NCBI RefSeq assembly: GCF_002285285.1
Contig: NZ_NSJF01000010.1
Coordinates: 1 to 36,445, forward strand
DNA from: Vandammella animalimorsus
Lineage (GTDB): Bacteria; Pseudomonadota; Gammaproteobacteria; Burkholderiales; Burkholderiaceae_C
Length of the DNA: 36,445 nucleotides
Direction of reading: 5' to 3'
Below the pieces are notes generated by a model, which was given only the letters and a program-made list of their open reading frames with translations, was not told where the DNA came from and did not search any database. The translations under genes and the position numbers were made by a program. Positions 8,151 through 15,927 of the stretch are shown in pieces. How positions within the stretch are numbered: the first letter of the stretch is position 1; every line of letters starts with the position of its first letter.

Positions 8151-8426
8151 TTACTCCTTGGCGTTGCTCTTGGCCTTGGCTTTGCCCGCAGGCGGGTTGT
8201 CCGGGGCGGCAGGCGGGGCTTTGCTGGCGGGTGCGTTGTCCGGGGCGGCGCTCGGGGCTTTGTCCGGGGCGGGCTGGATCACGCCTGCGCGCAGCAGGCG
8301 GGCGGCCTCGTCCTCGGTCAGATGCACGGTTTGGCCGCTCTGGTAGGTGGTGTGCTTCGGCCCTGTGCCGTGGCGCAGCGGCAGTTGCACCAAGTAGGCG
8401 CGGGCGGGGTGCTTGGTCTCGCTCAT
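8151..8426 (-). CDS. Small phage protein with Pro/Ala-rich tail, paralogue of 5076-5264
   Basis: A 91-residue protein: residues 1-50 form a small domain related to the product at 5076-5264, and the rest is low-complexity with imperfect repeats (APDKAPS, APDNAPA, APDNPPA) and a Lys-rich end. The ribosome site GAGGGG is 7 bases before ATG 8426, just after the major capsid stop. Likely a capsid accessory or assembly protein. The tail looks disordered. Confidence 0.72.
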   Translation of the reverse strand: MSETKHPARAYLVQLPLRHGTGPKHTTYQSGQTVHLTEDEAARLLRAGVIQPAPDKAPSAAPDNAPASKAPPAAPDNPPAGKAKAKSNAKE

Positions 8427-8437
8427 GGCCCGGCCCC

Positions 8438-9361
8438 TCATGCGTTGGTGTTGGTGACGAGAAAGCCCGCGGCCTTGGCCAGCACGAAGGGGGCGTTGAT
8501 CTCCGTGGCGCGCACGAATTCCACCTTGCCGCCCTCGGCGCTGTATTTGTCCACCTGCGGCCAGCCGCGCTTGAACAGCGTGTAGCCAAAGCTGGGGGTG
8601 CGGTAGTTGCGCTCGCCGGCCGTGGCCGTGGCGGTGTAGGTCAACAGCAGGTTGTCGCCCCAGATGTCTTGCACGGCCTCGCCATCGGGCGAGTACACGG
8701 CTTTGCCGACATGGATGCTTTGCACCTCGAAGAAACGCTTGAGGTCGTCCAGGGTGAGGATGCGGCCTTTGTTGTCCGAGAGCAGGCCCACCAGCTTGGG
8801 GTGGCGGCGCAGCGCGCGGTAGGTTTCGTAGCCCATGGCCAGGGTGTTGGGCTCGCGCACGATCTTGCTGCGCACGGTGGCCTTGGCGTCCATCACCACG
8901 CCCAGCGGGTCGCTGTCGGGGTGGGTGAACTGGGTCGAGCCCGACAGCGCCAGGGTGTGGCCCGTGGCGTAGGTGGCCGGGTTTTGCACGATGCGCGCCA
9001 CGCGCAGCTCGTGGCCCAGGCGCAGCAGCTCCATGGTGTTGGCCGTTTCGATGGCTTCCAGCGCGAACGCGGCTTCCTGTTTCTCGCGGTAGTCCAGGCG
9101 CGTGGCCAGGTCGTACTCGGTCAGGGTGTAGGCCATGGTCTGCACGCCCTCGGGGTCGCGCACGTTGCTGGCGGCGCGGATGGCGCGCTCGGTGCGGTGC
9201 TCGACGAACTGGGCCTTGCCAAACAGCGGCACCTGGCCGCCCTCCTTGTCCACGGGCACGCGCGGCAGGATGGCATCGGCGATGAATTCGTCGTTGGCGT
9301 AGCCGGCGGCCAGGTTGGTCAGCACCGGGTCAACGATGCGCAGCTCTTTCATGCGGGACAT
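8438..9361 (-). CDS. Major capsid protein
   Basis: A 307-residue protein that fits the major head subunit by length, order (protease/scaffold before, DUF2190 and connectors after) and features: an N-terminal SRMKELRIVDPVLTNLA helix, then ANDEFIADAILPRVPV, typical of HK97-fold coats that start with an arm followed by a strand, and a central segment ALRRHPKLVGLLSDNKGRIL. AAGGA lies 8 bases before the ATG. The sequence is more like encapsulin-type coats of transposable siphoviruses than Mu gpT; this is judgement from pattern only. Confidence 0.85.
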   Translation of the reverse strand: MSRMKELRIVDPVLTNLAAGYANDEFIADAILPRVPVDKEGGQVPLFGKAQFVEHRTERAIRAASNVRDPEGVQTMAYTLTEYDLATRLDYREKQEAAFALEAIETANTMELLRLGHELRVARIVQNPATYATGHTLALSGSTQFTHPDSDPLGVVMDAKATVRSKIVREPNTLAMGYETYRALRRHPKLVGLLSDNKGRILTLDDLKRFFEVQSIHVGKAVYSPDGEAVQDIWGDNLLLTYTATATAGERNYRTPSFGYTLFKRGWPQVDKYSAEGGKVEFVRATEINAPFVLAKAAGFLVTNTNA

Positions 9362-9397
9362 GAGTCAATCCTTTTGCAGTAGGTGAAATGGGATGGC

Positions 9398-10441
9398 TTA
9401 ACGCGCCACGGCCAGCGCGGCGGTGCGGTAGTCCACGCCTTTGGCCTTGGCATGGGCGCGGATGCGTTTGTCCAGCTCGATGCGCTCGGGATCGGCGCCT
9501 TCGGCGTATTCGATGTGCTCCCCCTGCTCGTCACTCTCAGGGGCGCGCTCGCGGCTGGCGGCCTCGCCAAAGGCGACCATGGGCTTGAGGCCATCGAGGA
9601 ACTGCTGGAACTGCACATACAGCTCGGTGGTGTCCTTGCCCTCGCCGAACATCACAGGCTCGCCCACGGGGTGGATGGCATCGGCAATGGCCACGATGCG
9701 CGCCTTGTCGGCCTCGGGCACCTTGCCCTGGCTGATCAGGCGCTCGGCAAAGGCCACGTGCTCAGCCGTTCGCGCGGCCTGGGCGGCGGCGGCTTCGCGG
9801 GCGCGGGCGGCATCCAGCTCGCGTTGCAGGGTTTCGTTTTGCGCTTTGAGGGCGGCGGCTTCGGCTTCGGTCACGGCAGGCTCCTTCGGGGGTTGCGGGG
9901 TTGGGGGTGCGGCAGAGGCGGGGGAAAAAGCGGGCGAGGGTTCGGCGCTGGCGGTCGTGTCTTGGGCATCGGCTGCCAAAGCGGGGCTTTCGGCAAACTC
10001 GATCACGACCGCGTTTTCCAGCGCGTCCCCCTCGCCAAAGGCTGCTCCCTCCAAACCTTTGATGGCGGGCGGCATGGCGCCCAAAAATCCCACGTGGCGC
10101 AGGTACCACTGGCCGGGCGTGGGGTTGTGTTTGTCCGTGGGGGCATAAAAGGCGGCGCTGACCTTTTTGTAGGCGCCGCTTTGCACGGCTTCGCCAAAGG
10201 CGGCCTGCACCTGGCGGGGGATGGCCACCAGCTTGCCGGCGGCGACTTTGAGCCCCTGCACCCAGCCGTAGGCAGGGTCATCGGTGCGCGGGTGGCCCAC
10301 CACCAGCGGCGCTTCGTGCAGCTTGGGGTCGTAGCCCGATGCCATGCCTTGCAGGTCGGCATCGGTGAATTGGCGCTCCACTCCGTTGATGTCGGTGTGG
10401 CGGCCGGCGCGGAAGATTTCGATGTGTCGCATGCCCGGCAT
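9398..10441 (-). CDS. Prohead protease with fused scaffold (Mu gpI-like)
   Basis: Processes the capsid precursor and provides the scaffold. The N-terminal half has the Mu gpI pattern: MRHIEIFRAGRH, then HEAPLVVGHPRTDDPAYGWV. After a Pro/Ala linker (residues about 165-190) comes an Ala/Glu-rich coiled coil and helical scaffold region, mirroring the I/Z arrangement of Mu. The start is uncertain: ATG 10441 and ATG 10432 (MRHIEIF) both lack a Shine-Dalgarno sequence. The 18-bp dyad at 10467-10484 and a terminator lie just upstream, so this gene opens a new late transcription unit. Confidence 0.85.
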   Translation of the reverse strand: MPGMRHIEIFRAGRHTDINGVERQFTDADLQGMASGYDPKLHEAPLVVGHPRTDDPAYGWVQGLKVAAGKLVAIPRQVQAAFGEAVQSGAYKKVSAAFYAPTDKHNPTPGQWYLRHVGFLGAMPPAIKGLEGAAFGEGDALENAVVIEFAESPALAADAQDTTASAEPSPAFSPASAAPPTPQPPKEPAVTEAEAAALKAQNETLQRELDAARAREAAAAQAARTAEHVAFAERLISQGKVPEADKARIVAIADAIHPVGEPVMFGEGKDTTELYVQFQQFLDGLKPMVAFGEAASRERAPESDEQGEHIEYAEGADPERIELDKRIRAHAKAKGVDYRTAALAVAR

Positions 10442-10466
10442 GGTGGCGGGGCAGGCGCGGCAAGTC

Positions 10467-10484
10467 TTTTGACAGGTGTCAAAA
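10467..10484. promoter_or_regulatory. Dyad TTTTGACA-GG-TGTCAAAA, candidate late-activator site (copy 1)
   Basis: A perfect 8-bp inverted repeat with 2-bp centre, 26 bases upstream of the protease gene and 10 bases after the terminator of the preceding gene. It shares the 18-mer GTCTTTTGACAGGTGTCA with 19258-19275. Mor/C activators of Mu-like phages bind dyads just upstream of late promoters; assigning this dyad to the phage's Mor is inference. No good -10 box is visible downstream, which would fit an activator-dependent promoter. Confidence 0.5.
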
Positions 10485-10494
10485 CTGATGGCGC

Positions 10495-10515
10495 AAAAAA
10501 GCCGCCCTCGGCGGC
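10495..10515 (-). terminator. Intrinsic terminator after the morphogenesis gene
   Basis: On the - strand: GCCGCC, loop GAG, GGCGGC, then six T's (10495-10500). It lies 9 bases after the stop of the gpG-like gene and splits the late region into separate transcription units. Confidence 0.8.
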
Positions 10516-10523
10516 GGCTGGTG

Positions 10524-11006
10524 TTATTTCACGGGGCGGGACAGGTATTCCTGCACGATCTCTACGATGCTTTGCGCATCCTTTTCTCCCAGCCGGCCGG
10601 TGTTGGGGTTGGAAGTGAGCAGGCCGCGGCGCTTCATGCGTTTGGTGCCCCATTCATGGTAGGCCGCGTAGAACTGATCGAAGCCGATGCTGACGCTGTT
10701 TTTGTCATGGCTGACGGAGATGCCATCGAACATGCTGCCGTAGCGCTCCAGCATCAGGCCGCGGCCGGGGCCGTCGCGCCGGGCGGCCTTGCTGCCGCGC
10801 CAGGGGTAGCTGTCTTTGGTGGACTTTTCCCAATCGCCCCATTTGTTGCCGTCCGGGTCCCTGCGGGTTTCGTAGCGTGCGCGCATGTTTTGCTCCAGCG
10901 CGTGACCGATGCTGTCCATGACCGGGCTGAGGTCGCTCATGCGCTCGTGCAGTTGTTGCAGATAGGGGCGCAGCGCGCTGTCTTCGAGCTTGATGGTGAT
11001 GGGCAT
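10524..11006 (-). CDS. Phage virion morphogenesis protein (Mu gpG-like)
   Basis: A 160-residue protein matching the virion morphogenesis family (Mu gpG, P2 gpS): an N-terminal helix, then ARYETRRDPDGNKW near residues 43-56, the common F/Y-x-T..DPDG.xW motif, and a C-terminal YAAYHEWGTKRMKRRGLL segment typical of the family end. It acts in head completion or tail assembly. GGAG lies 8 bases before the ATG. The upstream 288-base gap is the longest in the late region and carries an RNA-like element. A terminator follows. Confidence 0.88.
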   Translation of the reverse strand: MPITIKLEDSALRPYLQQLHERMSDLSPVMDSIGHALEQNMRARYETRRDPDGNKWGDWEKSTKDSYPWRGSKAARRDGPGRGLMLERYGSMFDGISVSHDKNSVSIGFDQFYAAYHEWGTKRMKRRGLLTSNPNTGRLGEKDAQSIVEIVQEYLSRPVK

Positions 11007-11048
11007 GGGGTTTCTCCTTTGGGGCGCTTGTGGTAGATTGGGACACGC

Positions 11049-11180
11049 TTTGGACGGGTAGAGCCCAATTCAGGTAGAAGGGACGCGCGCTATTACAAAC
11101 GCCCAGCGCAGTTGACCGGAGCAGGCTGCGTATGGACGGGTGCCTCGGTGATGTTGGTTCGAGTCCAACCCCCGCCCAAA
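11049..11180 (+). ncRNA. tRNA-like structured element
   Basis: The gap 11007-11294 holds no gene. On the + strand, TTTGGACGGG (11049-11058) can pair with CCCGCCCAAA (11171-11180), 9 of 10 pairs, one base after a complete T-arm: stem GTTGG, loop TTCGAGT, stem CCAAC (11153-11169). A D-arm-like hairpin GCCC/AATTCAGGTAGAA/GGG with the loop G-G pair follows the 5' strand. About 70 bases, with internal hairpins, stand where the anticodon arm should be. No normal anticodon stem-loop, CCA or tRNA length is present, so it is not an ordinary tRNA. GGACGGG recurs at 11134-11140 and could pair with the same 3' strand. It may be a decayed tRNA, a tRNA mimic or another structured RNA. Confidence 0.4.
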
Positions 11181-11235
11181 GTGCTTCACGCCGCGCATGA
11201 CGCCGGAAAATAATCCTGCGCGCCGAGCGCAACCC

Positions 11236-11253
11236 TGCCAATGCACATTGGCA
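11236..11253. repeat. Perfect palindrome TGCCAATG-CA-CATTGGCA
   Basis: An 8-bp inverted repeat around CA in the gap between the gpF-like and gpG-like genes, 42 bases after the gpF stop as read on the - strand. There is no T run on either side, so it is not a standard terminator. Its 8-2-8 geometry is the same as that of the TTTTGACA dyad, with a different sequence. Possible operator or RNA hairpin. Confidence 0.5.
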
Positions 11254-11294
11254 CGTTGAATGAGGGGACAGTAGGCCCTCCATGCGCGGCACCT

Positions 11295-12632
11295 TCAATC
11301 CAGATCGCCATCGAGCAGCTCCAGGTCTGCGCGCAGGTACTGGCGTTTGAGGTCTGCAAGCTGCGACCAGTACGCCGTGCGCAAGTTGGCCGATTCTTCC
11401 CCTTTGACCGTGAAAGCCGGGGCTACGACTACGCGCTGAGCCTGCGCCCCTTGCGGGGCCAGCACATAAAGAAGGGTCTGGTTTTTCACATCGAACAGCA
11501 CAGCCTTTGGGCGGCGCAGATTGGCGCTGAGGGCGCGCCAGTCGCCCTCGCTCAGGGCGTCGCCCTTGCCCTCGTGGCGTTTGGCCTTCTTGCCAATGAC
11601 GCGGCTGTCTTCGACCCGGATAGCGGCGTTGGGCACGTCGATGCCCTTGTTTTTGAGCGCGGCGACATCTTGCGGGCGCACGAATCCCAGCAATGCCATG
11701 CGTTTGCGGGCGATGGGGTCGGCCATCAGATCCGTGATCCAGGCGGCCCAGGCCTTGTCCACCAGTTCGGCGCCTTCGGGGCTTTGGTTGATGGCCTGAC
11801 CAAGGGCCGCGCCCAGCTCGGCCGGGGCGTTGGCGGTTTTTTGCGCCAGTTGCCGCGCCATGCTTTGCCATTGGGCGCTGGCCTCGCCCACGTTGTAGTC
11901 AAAGCCCGGCGAGACGCCCGGCACGATCTGGCGCACTTCGCCGGTGCGGCGGTTGATCCATTCCTTGAGCTGCTCTTGGGGCGGCTCGGTGCGCAGGGGC
12001 GCGCCGGTGGGGCTGGCGCCTGCATCAACCTCCTCCTGGCGCATGGCGACCACCCGGCAGCGGCAGCGCCAGCCGTTGGGCGGGTAGATCTGCTGCCACA
12101 GCGGGTGATCGACCGGCAGCGTCAGGTTGTGCCAGCGCGCATGCTCGGGGCGCACGTGCTTGTCGCCCACCGTCACGTAGCGCAAATAGGGGTAGGCGTG
12201 CTTGTTACGCTGGATGCGCTGCCATTGCCCGGCTGCGTGGGCGGCGCGGGTGTTGGTGTCGTAGATCAGCTGCAGGCGGCCCGGATTGAAATGGGTTTGC
12301 ACGGTCTCGCCCGTGGCCGGGTCCACCACCGCGTTGAGGCCCCACCAGCCCTTGTCGCGCAGGGTCTTTTCGACTTCGCGGATGAAGTCGCGCCGGCTCA
12401 AATCGCCCGCAGTGGCGCGCTGCACGGCTTCGTAAACGGCTTGCAGCGTATCCAGGCAGGCCAGGCGGCTGACCGTGAAATTGCGCAGGTGCTCGTCTGC
12501 ATACACGTCCTGCCAGTTGTAGCTGGCCAGCAGCTTGCTGCGCGCCTGCATGGTCGCAATGGCCTCGTGCGGCCGCTGGCGCCAGAGCTGGGCAAACTCG
12601 GCCGCTGTCAGGGCATCGGGGGTATCGCTCAT
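11295..12632 (-). CDS. Mu gpF-like minor head protein with C-terminal extra domain
   Basis: A 445-residue minor head protein (portal partner, head morphogenesis). Residues about 120-195 carry the Mu F domain with the NTRAAHAAGQW helix, a His-containing strand (KHVRPEHARWH) and the terminal NGWRCRCRV motif. Residues about 315-445 form a further domain after a helical linker, with VLFDVKNQTLLYVLAP and VVVAPAF strands. Such C-terminal domains on gpF proteins are often predicted PBECR-type (barnase/EndoU/RelE-like) nucleases; assignment here is by pattern only. The start overlaps the portal stop (ATGA, 12629-12632). A 288-base gap follows the stop. Confidence 0.87.
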   Translation of the reverse strand: MSDTPDALTAAEFAQLWRQRPHEAIATMQARSKLLASYNWQDVYADEHLRNFTVSRLACLDTLQAVYEAVQRATAGDLSRRDFIREVEKTLRDKGWWGLNAVVDPATGETVQTHFNPGRLQLIYDTNTRAAHAAGQWQRIQRNKHAYPYLRYVTVGDKHVRPEHARWHNLTLPVDHPLWQQIYPPNGWRCRCRVVAMRQEEVDAGASPTGAPLRTEPPQEQLKEWINRRTGEVRQIVPGVSPGFDYNVGEASAQWQSMARQLAQKTANAPAELGAALGQAINQSPEGAELVDKAWAAWITDLMADPIARKRMALLGFVRPQDVAALKNKGIDVPNAAIRVEDSRVIGKKAKRHEGKGDALSEGDWRALSANLRRPKAVLFDVKNQTLLYVLAPQGAQAQRVVVAPAFTVKGEESANLRTAYWSQLADLKRQYLRADLELLDGDLD

Positions 12633-14320
12633 GCTCGCCCCTCATCGGCGGCATCGCCGCGCAGCCCGGCCACGCCTGCGGCGCGGGCGGCAAAGGTCAG
12701 CGCGTCCAGCGTGCGCTGCAAGGCGCTGGCATCCATGTCTGCCAGCAGGCCCGGCAACGCGGCCAGAAACTCCTGCGCGCTTTGGCCCTGGGTGCGCGCC
12801 CGCTCCAGGGCGTCGAGCAGCGGTTGCAGCATGGGCTGCATGGCGGGCTGCCAATCCTGCGCGGCCTCGTCGATGGCCTCTTGCAATGGGTCAGGCTGGG
12901 GGTTTTCTGCAAACGCGGCAGGCTGGGCCGACAAGGCGACGGCAGGAAGCGTTTTATAAAACGCCAGGGCGGGGTTTTGCGCGGCGGCGGGTACATCGGC
13001 CCCGGCTGCGGGCAAAAAGCGCCTGTACGGCCCCAAATCCTGCGCGCCGGTTTGCAGCGGCTGCAATGGCGTTTCAGGCTGCTCGGGCAGATCGCCGTCT
13101 TCCAGCTCGTAAACGCGCTTGAAGTATTCGGGCGAGAGGCCGCCCATGCGGATGGCGCGGCTGAGGATTTCGTCCCTTTCTGCCTGCGCCTTGCTGACCT
13201 CCTCGTCCTGCCACATCACAAAGCGCGGCGCGGGCGCGCCCTCGCCCTCGTGCAGATCGACGATCCAGCGGATGAGCTGGCTGTTGATGACGCCCTCGAC
13301 CAGGCGCTTGTCGCCGTCGCGGATGTCGGTGGCCACGTCCAGCCCGGCGGTGGCGCTGGCGCGGGTGCTGTCGGCTTCGGTGCTCTGGTTTTGCCCCAGC
13401 AAGGCAATGGCGACTTCACTGCGGCAGAACTTGAGCAGCAGCTCGTAGGCGCTGGCATTGCCGCTGCTGCCTGCGGCCTGGATCATCTCCACGCTGGCGT
13501 CGTCGGGGATGACGGCCACGGCGTCTTCGATCATCGCCTCAAGTTGCTCCAGCAGGCGGTCGCTCTCGGGCTGCGGGCTGTTGCGCGGCTGCTTGCCCAC
13601 GGCCCAGGGGCTGCCGTATTTCTCGGCGAATTTGACCCAATACCTCAAGCCTCCCCTTTTGAACGTTACGGGCCAGAAGCACATGGAGAGGTCGGCAAAG
13701 CCGTAGGGGTTGGCGTAGCTGGCTTCCTGTCTGGCCAAGAGGAACTTGCGCTCGGGCAGCAGCTCGCCATGCAGCAGGTGTTCGCGGCTCTTGAAGCGCA
13801 GGCGCGCTTCAGAGTCAAACAGAAACCACTCAGGCGGCTTGCCCACGATGTGCTGCACCGTCGGGGCCCGGCCTGGGCGTTGCTGCCAGAGGATTTCCAG
13901 CGGCTGCCAGCCGTAGAGCGTGGCGTCGAGCATTTGGTCGATCAGAGCGTCCAGGTCGAGCTGCTCCAGCACGGCCTGCGCCACCTTGTGCATGCGGGCG
14001 CTGGCGCGTTCGCGCTCCACGCGCCACTCCAGCGCGCGCACGGCCGCTTTGCGGCGGCGGATGCAGCCGCCCGTGTGGGCATCGCTGCGCAGTTCGCGGT
14101 ACACGGCAATGTCCTTGCCCTGGCGCTTGAGGATGGGGTCGGGGTTGGGCAGCCACATGCCCAGGCCCACGAAATCCGGGCCGCGCTGGCGCGTGGCGAT
14201 GTGGGCCGAGAGCGGGCGGGCCGTGCCCATGGATGCGCCCATGGATGCACCCAAACGGCGGTGCGCTTCGGCGAATCGGACGAAATCGCCGCCGGGCAGA
14301 TACAGGCCGGGCGTGCTCAT
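12629..14320 (-). CDS. Portal protein (Mu gp29-like, DUF935)
   Basis: A 563-residue portal subunit, the ring at the packaging vertex. Family signs: GLGMWLPNPDPILKRQGKD near residue 52, TGGCIRRRKAAVRALEW, a YGWQPLEILW strand and the RYWVKFAEKYGSPWAVGK segment typical of DUF935. The C-terminal 130 residues are Ala/Pro-rich and helical. Near the N-terminus GASMGASMG comes from an imperfect 12-base duplication (bases about 14226-14250). The start overlaps the upstream small gene's stop by ATGA, and the downstream gpF gene overlaps its stop in the same way, so the three are translationally coupled. Confidence 0.93.
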   Translation of the reverse strand: MSTPGLYLPGGDFVRFAEAHRRLGASMGASMGTARPLSAHIATRQRGPDFVGLGMWLPNPDPILKRQGKDIAVYRELRSDAHTGGCIRRRKAAVRALEWRVERERASARMHKVAQAVLEQLDLDALIDQMLDATLYGWQPLEILWQQRPGRAPTVQHIVGKPPEWFLFDSEARLRFKSREHLLHGELLPERKFLLARQEASYANPYGFADLSMCFWPVTFKRGGLRYWVKFAEKYGSPWAVGKQPRNSPQPESDRLLEQLEAMIEDAVAVIPDDASVEMIQAAGSSGNASAYELLLKFCRSEVAIALLGQNQSTEADSTRASATAGLDVATDIRDGDKRLVEGVINSQLIRWIVDLHEGEGAPAPRFVMWQDEEVSKAQAERDEILSRAIRMGGLSPEYFKRVYELEDGDLPEQPETPLQPLQTGAQDLGPYRRFLPAAGADVPAAAQNPALAFYKTLPAVALSAQPAAFAENPQPDPLQEAIDEAAQDWQPAMQPMLQPLLDALERARTQGQSAQEFLAALPGLLADMDASALQRTLDALTFAARAAGVAGLRGDAADEGRA

Positions 14321-14499
14321 GCGTGGCCCTCCATGGCCTGCTCGGCGCCCACCAGCGCCAGGGCCAGGCGGCCGTGGTCATTGGTGCGCGCCAGCAGCTC
14401 GCGCAGGGCCTGGGCGGCCTGCTGCACGCCGCGCTGATCGGCCTCGGGCAGGCTGGCAATCACGCCCCGGATGTAGGTGAGGGTTTCGTGGTCGGTCAT
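14317..14499 (-). CDS. Small protein between terminase and portal genes
   Basis: A 60-residue, probably all-helical protein (MTDHETLTYIRGVIASLPE...) of unknown function. AAAGGA stands 7 bases before ATG 14499; a longer frame to 14541 is rejected because it would run into the terminase gene without a ribosome site. It is coupled to the portal gene by ATGA. It could be a packaging accessory; nothing in it proves this. Confidence 0.7.
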   Translation of the reverse strand: MTDHETLTYIRGVIASLPEADQRGVQQAAQALRELLARTNDHGRLALALVGAEQAMEGHA

Positions 14500-14509
14500 C
14501 AATCGTCCT

Positions 14510-15919
14510 TTACCAATAGCCTTGCAACAGGTTGGCCGCATCGCGCTTGCGGCGGCTGGTGATGTGCACGGGGCCTTGAGGTTTGGCTGCTGCGGCCACG
14601 GCCAAGGCCAGGGCCCAGAACCGGTCTGCGTGCCCGTCCGCGTTGCGCTCGGCGGTAAAGCGCACGTTGCCCGTGGGCGTCACCACCTTGGTCACGCTGC
14701 GCAGATCGGCGCGGATGTGCGCGTCATACGGGATGCGCAGCTTGCGGTCTTCCATGGCGCCGCGCACGGGATACGCCAAGGCTTCCTTGGATTGGCCTGT
14801 GAATGTGATCAGCTCCACACGATGGGCGCCGAACTTCTCCTGCGCATCGTCACCCCAGCCAATGCCCAGGCCGGTGTAGTCGATGCACACGCGGTCGACA
14901 CGCTCCAGCCAAGGCCAAAGCACTTTTTCCTGCTGTGGCTTGCTCATGCCCTGCATGGTCTCTATGTGCCGGGTGTAAAGCACATCGCCCAGGCGCTCCA
15001 CGACCCACAGCACAGTGAGGTCTTTCTTGCGGCCAATGTCCAGACCGGCATACAAGCGGCCGTGCACAGGCTCATCCAAAGCGCGCTGCCATGGCTCGCC
15101 AGCGGCATACTCGGCACTGGCAATGAGGTCGTATTCCAAAAACGCCGCGTTGTCATCGGCCGGGTTGCACATGTACTCCTGCTGGAAGCTCTCCTCATCG
15201 GCGCAGCCCGCGCGGATGAAGTCGAAGTACTCCGCCTCGTCCATGGCCTGGCACTCGTCATCGGCGCTCAGGCGCTCTTGCAGCTTGTAAAGGAATCCAT
15301 CCTCCAGCGCCCGCTGCAGCGTCACCGTGTGCAGGCTGATGTTCTTCGGGTTGCCCCGCTCCTTGACCTCGCGCACCAGCTCATTGAAGAAGTTGCCGCT
15401 GCCGCGGTGCGTGGAAATCAGCTCCATGTTGCCGCCCCAGGTAATGCCCGGGTAGGCAATGCTCCAGAGCTTGCGCGGGTCGGGGTGCAGGGCAAATTCG
15501 TCCAGTACCCGCCCGCCGCGCTTGCCCGCCTGGGCATCGGGGTTGGAGCTCATGCTATGGATGCGCCGGCCGTTGGCAAACTCCAGCACGTAGGCGCTGA
15601 TGCGCGCCTTGTCATCAAGCACCACCTCGCCCAGATCGCGCGCGGCCAGTTGCATGATGCCCGCCCACAGCTTGCAGTCTTCGACGAACAGGCGCGCCTG
15701 CAAATCGTCGCGGCTGCTCACCCATTGGTCGTGCCGCGCACCCTGCGCCGCCGTGCGCTCCACACAGGCGTAGGCGGTGGACCACGACAGGCCGATCTGG
15801 CGGGATTTCTCCATCAATTTGAGCCGCGCGCCGTCCTTGATCCAGGCCGCCTGAAACGGCAAGAAGATGCCCTCTGGATTGGCCGGGATGATGCGGGCCT
15901 TACCCTTTGGCTTGCGCAT
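14510..15919 (-). CDS. Terminase large subunit (Mu gp28-like)
   Basis: A 469-residue DNA packaging motor. The ATPase half has a deviant Walker A KSRQIGLSWS (residues 38-47), as in Mu gp28, and a Walker B GGRVLDEF near residue 135. The nuclease half has AGLDIGRKKDLTVLW and CIDYTGLGIGWGDDAQ, supplying the acidic metal ligands of the RNase H-like fold. ATG 15919 has GAGGGG about 5 bases upstream and follows the small terminase-like gene by 8 bases. The open frame extends further upstream to 16618, but that part overlaps the gp27-like gene and is a shadow. Confidence 0.93.
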   Translation of the reverse strand: MRKPKGKARIIPANPEGIFLPFQAAWIKDGARLKLMEKSRQIGLSWSTAYACVERTAAQGARHDQWVSSRDDLQARLFVEDCKLWAGIMQLAARDLGEVVLDDKARISAYVLEFANGRRIHSMSSNPDAQAGKRGGRVLDEFALHPDPRKLWSIAYPGITWGGNMELISTHRGSGNFFNELVREVKERGNPKNISLHTVTLQRALEDGFLYKLQERLSADDECQAMDEAEYFDFIRAGCADEESFQQEYMCNPADDNAAFLEYDLIASAEYAAGEPWQRALDEPVHGRLYAGLDIGRKKDLTVLWVVERLGDVLYTRHIETMQGMSKPQQEKVLWPWLERVDRVCIDYTGLGIGWGDDAQEKFGAHRVELITFTGQSKEALAYPVRGAMEDRKLRIPYDAHIRADLRSVTKVVTPTGNVRFTAERNADGHADRFWALALAVAAAAKPQGPVHITSRRKRDAANLLQGYW

Positions 15920-15927
15920 ACGGCCCC

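Noticed and set aside
11049-11180. An ordinary tRNA gene
   Set aside because: The T-arm is good but length is 132, with no normal anticodon arm; reported only as tRNA-like.
10705-11871. A 388-codon - strand open frame across the gpG-gpF gap
   Set aside because: It spans two real genes in the wrong frame; the part over the gap (GVGLEPTSPRH) is the sort of false protein often read antisense to tRNA-like DNA.
12782-14437. A 551-codon + strand open frame
   Set aside because: Antisense to the portal gene in GC-rich DNA; no recognisable protein pattern.
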